Shown in pieces: positions 16,988-23,070 of a DNA stretch of 33,778 nt. The first letter of the stretch is position 1. Every line of letters begins with the position of its first letter. A program made the position numbers and the translations under genes. Location of the stretch: contig JAAWCL010000009.1 in NCBI GenBank assembly GCA_022793235.1, positions 1 to 33,778 on the forward strand, read 5' to 3'. The notes below the pieces were generated by a model. It did not search any database and was not told where the DNA came from. It was given only the letters and a program-made list of their open reading frames with translations. The DNA is from Bacilli bacterium. GTDB lineage: Bacteria; Bacillota_I; Bacilli_A; RF39; UBA660.

Positions 16988-17032
16988 CACCCTAAAATTA
17001 AGATTTATTTCTAATAATAGAATTGGAGGGTG
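16988..17032 (+). promoter_or_regulatory. Inverted repeat able to hide the comEA ribosome site
   Basis: CACCCT at 16988-16993 is the exact complement of AGGGTG at 17027-17032, which is the comEA Shine-Dalgarno sequence. In this AT-rich context a GC-containing match is notable. It could form a translation-blocking hairpin, or act as a weak stem closing a 33-base loop. Confidence 0.35.
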
Positions 17033-17037
17033 ATTTT

Positions 17038-17781
17038 ATGACAATTAAATATCGTTATCGAAAGCAGATACTAGCTTGTGTTAGTGTTTTTGTCTTCTTT
17101 TTAAGTTTAGGAGGATTTGTTTTTTATCAGTATTCTTATAAACATAAGGGCTCTATTGCTAAAAAGGAAGTTCTTTTGTCTAACAAGAAATCCACTGTAA
17201 AAAAAACTAGTGTCTTGAAAAAGAAGGAGGAAGAAACAGAAAAGAAAAACAAAGAGGAAAAAGTGTCTGTTAAAGTTGATATTAAAGGGGAGGTGCAAGT
17301 TCCAGGACTTTATACTTTAGAAGAGGGTAGTCGTGTAAGTGATGTTATTCAACTTGCTGGTGGGCTTACTGAAATAGGTGATACTACTGTTATCAATCTT
17401 AGTAAAAAGATTGTAGATGAGATGGTCATTATTATTTATAGTAAAGAGGAAGTTTTAAATTTTAAAAAGACACAAGAGGTTTATGAGCAAGTTATTGATC
17501 AATGTCAGAATGGTCATGAGGGAATTTCTAATGATGCTTGTATTTCTATAGAAGAAGATTCTAATAAAGAAGAAAGTATTTTGGTTACAGGTCCTATTTC
17601 TCTTAATACGGCTTCTCGTGAGGAGTTACTTACTTTACCAGGAATAGGGGAGTCTAAGGCGGATTCTATTCTTCAATATAGAGAGGAACATGGTGAATTT
17701 ACTAGTATTGAAGAAATTAAAGAAGTAAATGGTATAGGAGATAGTCTTTTTGATAAGATTAAGGAAAATATTACTTTGTAA
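17038..17781 (+). CDS. comEA: Competence protein ComEA
   Basis: DNA-receptor protein of the transformation machinery. The 247 residues contain an N-terminal membrane anchor (about residues 10-30) and a Lys/Glu-rich linker. An SLBB domain follows (about 85-150: VKVDIKGEVQVPGLYTLEEG, AGGLTEIGD). Tandem helix-hairpin-helix DNA-binding motifs lie at the C-terminus (LNTASREELLTLPGIGESKA and VNGIGDSLFDKI). The ATG at 17038 follows GGAGGGTGAT; an upstream TTG at 17023 would precede it. The last 32 bases overlap comEC in another frame, so the two are translationally coupled. Both membrane anchor and HhH are intact, so DNA binding is expected. Confidence 0.93.
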   Translation: MTIKYRYRKQILACVSVFVFFLSLGGFVFYQYSYKHKGSIAKKEVLLSNKKSTVKKTSVLKKKEEETEKKNKEEKVSVKVDIKGEVQVPGLYTLEEGSRVSDVIQLAGGLTEIGDTTVINLSKKIVDEMVIIIYSKEEVLNFKKTQEVYEQVIDQCQNGHEGISNDACISIEEDSNKEESILVTGPISLNTASREELLTLPGIGESKADSILQYREEHGEFTSIEEIKEVNGIGDSLFDKIKENITL

Positions 17782-19831
17782 TTTTTTTTATTACATTCTT
17801 TTACTATTTGTTCTTATCTTTACCTGTTTTCGGGTTCATATTAAAAGAGTTAGTCAATATTCACTTTCTTCTACATCTTTTACTGGAACTATTTTGTCTA
17901 TTAAAATAGAGGGAGATTTACTTTCTCTTACATTAAGAGATAAAAAATGGGAAAATATTTTTGTTTCTTTTCGTTTTTCTAGTGAAGAGGAGAGAAACAT
18001 GTATCAAGATTTTTTTCTTTTAGGTGATTTCGTTCTAGTAGAGGGTGAATTTACATCTATAAAAGGTGCGACCACTCCAAATGTTTTTGATTATAAAATG
18101 TATGCTTATCGAAAAAATATTTTTTATTCTATTCAGGCAACTTCTATTGTTAAATTAAAAAGTAATAAAAATCTTTTGTTTTCACTTAAAAATTTTATTT
18201 ATCATTATTTTTCTACGTTTAAAAATGGTAAATATTTATCTTTATTGTTGCTTGGGGAGAAAACTTATATGGATAGAAATATTCTTTCTTCTTTTCAAAA
18301 TAATGGAATTAGTCATTTATTTGCTGTTAGTGGTATGCATGTGGGTATTTTATCTAGTTTGATTCTTTCTTTTTTTAAAAAAATTGGTTTTTTGGAAGAG
18401 AGGCGATATTTTCTTACTTGTTTCCTTTTATTTTTTTACATGCTTCTTACTGGATGTACTGCTTCTGTTACTCGAGCTTTTTTATTCTTTTTTCTTTTTA
18501 CTATTAATAAGATTTTTTATTTTCATGTTGAAGGTATTTATATTTTTATTTTGACAGCTTCTATTACTTTGCTTTGTAATCCTTACTTTATTTATGATGT
18601 CGGCTTTCAATATTCTTTTTTGATCAGTTTTACTTTGTTACTTTCCCAGAGGATTATTAATCGATATAAAAATTATTTTATGAGACTTTTTGTAACTTCC
18701 TTTTTTTCTTTCTTTGTTAGTATTCCTATTACTACTTATCATTTTTATCAAATTAATTTATTAAGTATTTTTTATAATTTGTTTTATGTGCCTTTTGTTA
18801 CGGTTTTACTCTTTCCTCTTTCTTTGCTTATTCTTATTGTCCGTCCATTAGCTTTTTTCTATGATTTTTTTATTTGGATACTTGAATCTAGCTCTTTATG
18901 TCTTACTAAAATTGATTCTTTTTGTTTTATTTTTGGAAAGGTTCCTTTTTTCATTTATATTCTGTATTTTTTATTCTTTTTTCTTTTTTTAAAATTTTTA
19001 CAAAAAAAGATACTATTCTTTTCTATTCTTCTTCTTATGTTTCATTATTTTTATTTTGATCTTTTTAATAGGGATTATTTAGTGATGCTTGATATTGGGC
19101 AGGGAGATAGTTTTTTGATACATAGTAGAGGACAATCTATTTTAATTGATACAGGTGGTGTTTTAGACTTTCAAACCGAACCATGGAGGGAAAGAGAGAA
19201 AAAAAATATTACAGATACGATTACGCTTCCTTATTTAAAAAGTAGAGGAATAAAAAAAATTGATTATCTTTTGCTTACACATGGAGATTTTGATCATTTA
19301 GGGGAGGCGATTCATATTATAGAAAATTATAGAATAGGAAAAATTTTTATTAATGATGGGAAGATTAATTTTTTGGAAGAGAAAATTATTCATTTGTTCC
19401 CTTCTGTAGAAATTTGTTATCAAAATACTTATTTTGAGGTAGGAGATTTTAAATTTTTTTCACTTAATACAGATTTAGGGGATGAGAATTCTTCTAGTAT
19501 TGTATTATATGTTCTTTATAAAGATTATAAAATGCTTTTTATGGGAGATGCTAACTTTAAAAGTGAGGAATATCTTATGAAAAATTATAATTTAGAAAAG
19601 ATTCATTTGTTAAAACTTGGACATCATGGGAGTAAGAGTAGTTCTAATGCTACTTTTTTAGAACTTCTTTCTCCTGATCTTGCTCTTATTTCTGCTGGGG
19701 TTGATAATAAGTTTAATCATCCTAATCAAGAAACTTTAGAGCGATTAAAAAAATTAAATGTAGAGTATTATGTTACAAATGAAGTGGGAACAGTTGAGAT
19801 TGATTTTAGTCATAATCATATAAAATATTAG
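17750..19831 (+). CDS. comEC: DNA uptake channel ComEC
   Basis: Membrane channel through which single-stranded DNA enters the cell. The 693-residue protein has an N-terminal membrane helix, an OB-like segment (about 40-130) and the multi-helix competence domain (about 150-440, with GISHLFAVSGMHVGIL). A C-terminal metallo-beta-lactamase-like domain starts near residue 443 (MLDIGQGDSFLI) and carries LLTHGDFDHLGE and LGHHGSKSSS. The start is the TTG at 17750, with AGGAG upstream inside comEA; no better start exists before the first helix. ComEA and ComEC in one operon indicate DNA uptake capacity, if the pilus genes exist elsewhere. Confidence 0.93.
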   Translation: MIRLRKILLCNFFYYILLLFVLIFTCFRVHIKRVSQYSLSSTSFTGTILSIKIEGDLLSLTLRDKKWENIFVSFRFSSEEERNMYQDFFLLGDFVLVEGEFTSIKGATTPNVFDYKMYAYRKNIFYSIQATSIVKLKSNKNLLFSLKNFIYHYFSTFKNGKYLSLLLLGEKTYMDRNILSSFQNNGISHLFAVSGMHVGILSSLILSFFKKIGFLEERRYFLTCFLLFFYMLLTGCTASVTRAFLFFFLFTINKIFYFHVEGIYIFILTASITLLCNPYFIYDVGFQYSFLISFTLLLSQRIINRYKNYFMRLFVTSFFSFFVSIPITTYHFYQINLLSIFYNLFYVPFVTVLLFPLSLLILIVRPLAFFYDFFIWILESSSLCLTKIDSFCFIFGKVPFFIYILYFLFFFLFLKFLQKKILFFSILLLMFHYFYFDLFNRDYLVMLDIGQGDSFLIHSRGQSILIDTGGVLDFQTEPWREREKKNITDTITLPYLKSRGIKKIDYLLLTHGDFDHLGEAIHIIENYRIGKIFINDGKINFLEEKIIHLFPSVEICYQNTYFEVGDFKFFSLNTDLGDENSSSIVLYVLYKDYKMLFMGDANFKSEEYLMKNYNLEKIHLLKLGHHGSKSSSNATFLELLSPDLALISAGVDNKFNHPNQETLERLKKLNVEYYVTNEVGTVEIDFSHNHIKY

Positions 19832-19937
19832 ATTTGCTCCTCTATTTCTTTAATTGAAATCAAAAAGAAGAAAAACTTTCAAGCATTCATTATAAGTTTT
19901 GGATTAGCTATTTTTTTGTTTCTTAGATATAATAAAG

Positions 19938-19990
19938 ATGTAGTATAGAATTTACAACTTTATTTTGATAAAGAAAACTTTCTACTACAT
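19938..19990. repeat. Inverted repeat upstream of cassette C4
   Basis: ATGTAGTA (19938-19945) and TACTACAT (19983-19990) form a perfect 8-bp inverted repeat, with GAA/TTC continuing after a two-base bulge. It ends 9 bases before C4. The left arm and its upstream bases (TATAATAAAGATGTAGTATA) resemble those before C1. Confidence 0.45.
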
Positions 19991-19999
19991 ATGATGCAC

Positions 20000-20164
20000 T
20001 TTTACGGTGATTATGAAAACTTTATTGGTTTATCTATGCCTTGGGCATACCATGGTGCTCATTGGCATGATGGAGTTCGTACTGGTGGTTTTTCTTTTAC
20101 TTGTACAAGTGGTGATCGTAACAATTTATATCGTGGAAGTCGGTTGGTATTGTATTTGATGTAA
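20000..20164 (+). repeat. Variable-domain cassette C4
   Basis: Fourth cassette. TTTTACGGTGAT begins at 20000 and GGAAGTCGGTTGG at 20135, 135 bases later, so it has one codon more than the others. The frame reads FYGDYENF, PWAYHGAHWHDG, TGGFSF, then a longer loop and YRGSRLVLYLM with TAA at 20162-20164. Two in-frame ATG codons lie at 19991 and 19994, three codons before FYGD, giving a possible 57-residue ORF. No ribosome site is apparent, and the ATGs sit just after the inverted repeat. C4 and C5 are the second cassette pair, between comEC and dnaI. No TATTRTAGA follows within 60 bases, unlike the other copies; a variant occurs at 20289. Confidence 0.8.
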
Positions 20165-20318
20165 TAGAAAAGTAGTAATGTGATAACTAAAACTTTATTC
20201 AGTAAAGTAGGTTTTTAATACTATATAATTGTAACTTTTTTAGTGATAGGGTGTTCTTTCTTTTATAATATTCATGAAAAATTCTAAATATTATAGTGAT
20301 TCATAATTTGTGGTATTT

Positions 20319-20477
20319 TTTTACGGTGATAATACGAATTTTGGTCATTCTACTTTTTCGTGGAGTTATCATGGAGGTTATTGGCTAGACGGAGTTATTG
20401 CTGGAGAATTTGCATTTTATCGTGATTGGGGTCCTGCTTATCCAAGTTCTGGAAGTCGGTTGGAATATCTACTATAA
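20319..20477 (+). repeat. Variable-domain cassette C5
   Basis: Fifth cassette. TTTTACGGTGAT begins at 20319 and GGAAGTCGGTTGG at 20451 (132 bases). The frame gives FYGDNTNFGH, FSWSYHGGYW, LDGV, AGEFAF and SSGSRLEYLL with TAA at 20475-20477. A GTG at 20310 is in frame three codons upstream without a ribosome site, and a TAA sits just before it. Its internal sequence is the closest to the textbook W-x-x-x-G-G ... G-x-F pattern of FGE-like variable domains. TATTATAGA follows at 20522-20530 as after C1, C2 and C3. It lies about 180 bases before dnaI. Confidence 0.8.
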
Positions 20478-20606
20478 TATTAAATTATTTTAGTTTTATG
20501 ATAAGAATAGAAAAAATAAAATATTATAGAAATTAATCCCTTAAAATATTTTATATAGAGTTAAGTTGCTTGTTTTATTTTGTTTCAAATTTTATTTGAA
20601 TCTTGT

Positions 20607-20634
20607 TTACTTTCCTTTTTTAATTCGTTACAAT
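20607..20634 (+). promoter_or_regulatory. Promoter of the dnaI operon
   Basis: TTTACT (20607-20612), a 16-base spacer and TACAAT (20629-20634), 25 bases before the dnaI ATG. Confidence 0.5.
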
Positions 20635-20658
20635 AAAAGTATATTAGGTGGTGATTTG

Positions 20659-21561
20659 ATGGAAAAATTAAAATCTGTTGTAAGTATAAATAAATTAGAA
20701 TCATCACAGTTAATGAAAGAATATATGAATGCTTGCTCTTCCAAAGAATTTAAAACCTATATAGAAAGTTTAAATATAGAAGAGACATTATTAGTTAAAT
20801 ATACATCTTCTATACAAGATGCTCTTTTAGAGAGAAAACAATGTGAAAAATGTCAATCTTTTCGGGAATGTACCCATGCTGTTAAAGGATATTGTATGGT
20901 TCCAGAAAAAGTGGGAAAAAGAGTGGTTTTTATCTATGTTCCTTGTGAGAAATATAAAAAATATAATGAATTGAATAAAAATGTGACTTATTTTGAGGTA
21001 TCTAGAGAGATAAAAGCTGCATCTTTTCAAGAACTTTATAAAGATGATAAGGCAAGAATACCTATTATTAAATATTTTAAGGAATTTATAGATCATTATT
21101 TGGAAAATAATAGATATAAAGGATTATATTTGACGGGAAATTTTGGAGTAGGTAAGACTTATCTTATTTCTGCTTTGTTTAATGAGCTTTCTAAAAGGGG
21201 AGTTAAAAGTACAATTGTGTATTATCCAGAGTTTTTGCGTAATTTAAAATCTTCTTTTAAAGATGATTATGAAGAAAAATTTAATTTTGTTAAAAAGAGC
21301 CCTTTATTATTACTAGATGATATAGGAGCAGAGAATTGTAGTGGTTGGAATCGAGATGAGGTTCTTGCACCTATTCTTCAATATAGAATGGAGGAAGCAT
21401 TACCTACTTTTTTTACATCTAATTTTAATTTAAAAGAGTTAGAGACTCATCTTGCTAGTACATCAAATGGTATTGAGAAAGTAAAAGCAAGGAGATTGAT
21501 TGAAAGAGTTAAGCAATTAAGCACAGATTTATCTTTAATATCTGAAAATAGAAGAGATTAG
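20659..21561 (+). CDS. dnaI: Primosomal helicase loader DnaI
   Basis: AAA+ ATPase that loads the replicative helicase in Bacilli. The 300-residue protein has an N-terminal helicase-binding region with a Cys cluster likely to bind zinc (CEKCQSFRECTHAVKGYC). The C-terminal ATPase domain has Walker A TGNFGVGKTYLI, Walker B LLLLDDIGAE, sensor 1 FFTSNFNLKEL and the terminal Arg-rich RRLIERVKQLS. I chose the ATG at 20659 because AGGTGGTGAT precedes it and the family N-terminus fits. A longer frame would start at 20566 inside the promoter. Three genes downstream follow closely. Confidence 0.93.
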   Translation: MEKLKSVVSINKLESSQLMKEYMNACSSKEFKTYIESLNIEETLLVKYTSSIQDALLERKQCEKCQSFRECTHAVKGYCMVPEKVGKRVVFIYVPCEKYKKYNELNKNVTYFEVSREIKAASFQELYKDDKARIPIIKYFKEFIDHYLENNRYKGLYLTGNFGVGKTYLISALFNELSKRGVKSTIVYYPEFLRNLKSSFKDDYEEKFNFVKKSPLLLLDDIGAENCSGWNRDEVLAPILQYRMEEALPTFFTSNFNLKELETHLASTSNGIEKVKARRLIERVKQLSTDLSLISENRRD

Positions 21562-21572
21562 AGGAGGATAGA

Positions 21573-21950
21573 ATGATAGAAAAAAATGAGAATGGTTTTA
21601 TTGATATAGAAGTTAAACAGTTATTAGATTGGGAGGAGAATGAAGGATGTATTGTAAGTGATAAGATTACAAAGGAGGGTTGGTGCGTTGGTTATATGTA
21701 TCGAGAAAAAGGGGAGAATCAATATCCTGATAGTGGTTGGAGATTTTTAAAGGGAGATGAGGATGATGTTTATATGAATGATGTCGATAATCATCATGTT
21801 TTTTCTTTAAATACTATTTGTAATTATGATCCTGCTATTCTACCTTATTTATATTCTTCTGTGGGTAGTGCTTATATTCGTGTTTCTGCTCATGAATTTG
21901 TTTTAGATAAGTGTGATAGGGAAATTTATTTTAAGAAACAGGATAGGTAG
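21573..21950 (+). CDS. DUF2185 (Imm33-like) protein
   Basis: 125 residues matching the DUF2185 pattern: CIVSDKITKEGWCVGYMYRE, DSGWRFLKGDEDDVYMN, VFSLNTICNYDPAILPYL and SSVGSAYIR. Relatives are often immunity proteins in polymorphic toxin systems, but many are stand-alone with no known partner. No toxin gene is visible nearby. AGGAGG lies before the ATG, 11 bases after dnaI. It is cytoplasmic with no signal peptide. It could be an orphan immunity protein or a housekeeping relative. Confidence 0.75.
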   Translation: MIEKNENGFIDIEVKQLLDWEENEGCIVSDKITKEGWCVGYMYREKGENQYPDSGWRFLKGDEDDVYMNDVDNHHVFSLNTICNYDPAILPYLYSSVGSAYIRVSAHEFVLDKCDREIYFKKQDR

Positions 21951-21968
21951 TTTTGGAGGGATGATTGT

Positions 21969-22304
21969 TTGAAAAAAATAGTTTTGGTTTTCATTTTTAT
22001 ATTATTATTTAGTGGTTGCTCTAATCAAGGAAGTAGCAGACTGGATAAGATACTGGATGAGGATAATTACATAGTAATTGATGTAAGAACAGAAGAAGAA
22101 TATAATACAGGGCATGTTGTAGGTGCTTTAAATATTCCTTATGATGAGATTGATGAGCATGTTGATTTAGATAAGAATAAAACAATTCTTGTTTATTGTA
22201 AGAGTGGGAATAGAAGTGGTACTGCATATACTATTTTAAAGGATTTAGGTTATAAAGTGTTTGATTTGGGAGCTTATCAGGATATTTCTTTAGAAAAAGA
22301 GTAA
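21969..22304 (+). CDS. Rhodanese-domain lipoprotein
   Basis: 111 residues with a signal peptide and lipobox (LLFSGC, Cys at about residue 17), so it should be an extracytoplasmic lipoprotein. The rest is a single rhodanese domain: YIVIDVRTEEEYNTGHVVGALNIPYDEI and the active-site loop YCKSGNRSGTA, whose Cys is the catalytic residue. Such proteins handle sulfane sulfur or other thiol chemistry. The start is TTG at 21969 with GGAGGGATGATTG before it. The domain is short but all the core motifs are present. It ends 10 bases before the -35 of the T-box leader. Confidence 0.88.
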   Translation: MKKIVLVFIFILLFSGCSNQGSSRLDKILDEDNYIVIDVRTEEEYNTGHVVGALNIPYDEIDEHVDLDKNKTILVYCKSGNRSGTAYTILKDLGYKVFDLGAYQDISLEKE

Positions 22305-22313
22305 GAAAGATTA

Positions 22314-22341
22314 TTGACAAAATAGTAAATCGTGTTATGAT
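22314..22341 (+). promoter_or_regulatory. Promoter of the T-box/thrS operon
   Basis: A perfect TTGACA at 22314-22319, a 16-base spacer and TATGAT at 22336-22341 with a TG extension. It is placed correctly for transcription of the T-box leader. Confidence 0.85.
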
Positions 22342-22347
22342 AAATAC

Positions 22348-22558
22348 ATAAATGCATGGATTAGGACGAGATGAATAAGCTTAACTTTACAGAGAGTAGG
22401 GATGCTGAGAGCCTATAAGAGATGTTTATTTGTTACTACCTATAAGCTGGACTCGAAAGATGTTCCCGGATTAGACCGTTAATTTAAATTAAGAAAAACA
22501 TAGGATGGTACCGTGTTTATGCACTCCTTATATATGATTATATATTGGGAGTTTTTTT
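22348..22558 (+). promoter_or_regulatory. T-box leader controlling the thrS operon
   Basis: A tRNA-sensing leader lies between the promoter and the next gene. The conserved T-box sequence AGGATGGTACCGTG is at 22502-22515. The upstream stem I region shows ACAGAGAG (22389-22396), GATGCTGAGAGCC and GCTGGACTCG. Candidate specifier codons are ACT (22435-22437) or ACC (22438-22440), both threonine. The terminator hairpin is ACTCC (22523-22527) with GGGAGT (22547-22552) followed by seven Ts. Uncharged tRNA-Thr should stabilise the antiterminator. The downstream genes are an unknown protein and thrS. This explains the 272-base stretch without a gene. Confidence 0.93.
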
Positions 22559-22576
22559 GTTATAGGAGGTATGAAA

Positions 22577-23044
22577 ATGACAAAAGTTATGATTAGTGAA
22601 AAGCAAGTTGTGCGTATTCAAGAGTTTATGTTGAATTATATAGGGATTTCTGTTCAAGAAAAGAAATTGTCTCATGATGAAGTGGTTTCTATTTTAATCG
22701 AAAAGGGTATTCCTATACCTAAAAAAGTTTCTTTTAATGTTATTAATAATGAGGCACTACTTAAAGGAGATTATGTTTTAGTGAAAGATAAAAATTGTCA
22801 GATATTGGCCTATCAAAATCCAATGCGTTTTTATTCTAATGCGCTTTTATTTGAACTTCGTTCTAAGTTTAATTTAGAAAAAGTGAAAAAAGCGAGAAGA
22901 AAATTTTTGGAAGAAAATGGATATATTGAAACAGAGTATGGAGTGATTGATCAATGGGAAGAAGGGGTTAATATTGATGTTACAGAACATGTAAATAGGC
23001 AAAAGCGATTCGTTATGTGTCAAAATAAATCATTTAGAAAATAA
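22577..23044 (+). CDS. Unknown protein in the T-box operon ahead of thrS
   Basis: 155 residues that I do not recognise. It begins MTKVMISEKQVVRIQEF and is predicted soluble and helical. The mid-section has SFNVINNEALLKGDYVLVKD and a Lys/Arg-rich segment follows (KVKKARRKFLEENGYIETEYG). The ATG at 22577 has AGGAGGT six bases upstream; an ATG at 22571 is in frame but abuts that site. Being first under the threonine T-box, it should be induced by threonine starvation together with thrS, 26 bases downstream. Its function is unknown; regulation is the only clue. Confidence 0.75.
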   Translation: MTKVMISEKQVVRIQEFMLNYIGISVQEKKLSHDEVVSILIEKGIPIPKKVSFNVINNEALLKGDYVLVKDKNCQILAYQNPMRFYSNALLFELRSKFNLEKVKKARRKFLEENGYIETEYGVIDQWEEGVNIDVTEHVNRQKRFVMCQNKSFRK

Positions 23045-23070
23045 ATTTATATAAGAAAAGAGGAAAGAAT

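Noticed and set aside
10551-20269. TATAAT-like hexamers 50-70 bases before cassettes C3, C4 and C5 as cassette promoters
   Set aside because: No suitable -35 lies at 16-18 bases from any of them, and such hexamers are frequent in DNA this AT-rich.
6361-20477. Cassettes as a CRISPR array or as a structured ncRNA formed by pairing of the two ends
   Set aside because: Spacing between copies is irregular (0.2 to 9 kb), the repeats flank rather than separate, and the two end motifs are not complementary to each other. The open frames with a conserved amino acid framework favour a protein origin.
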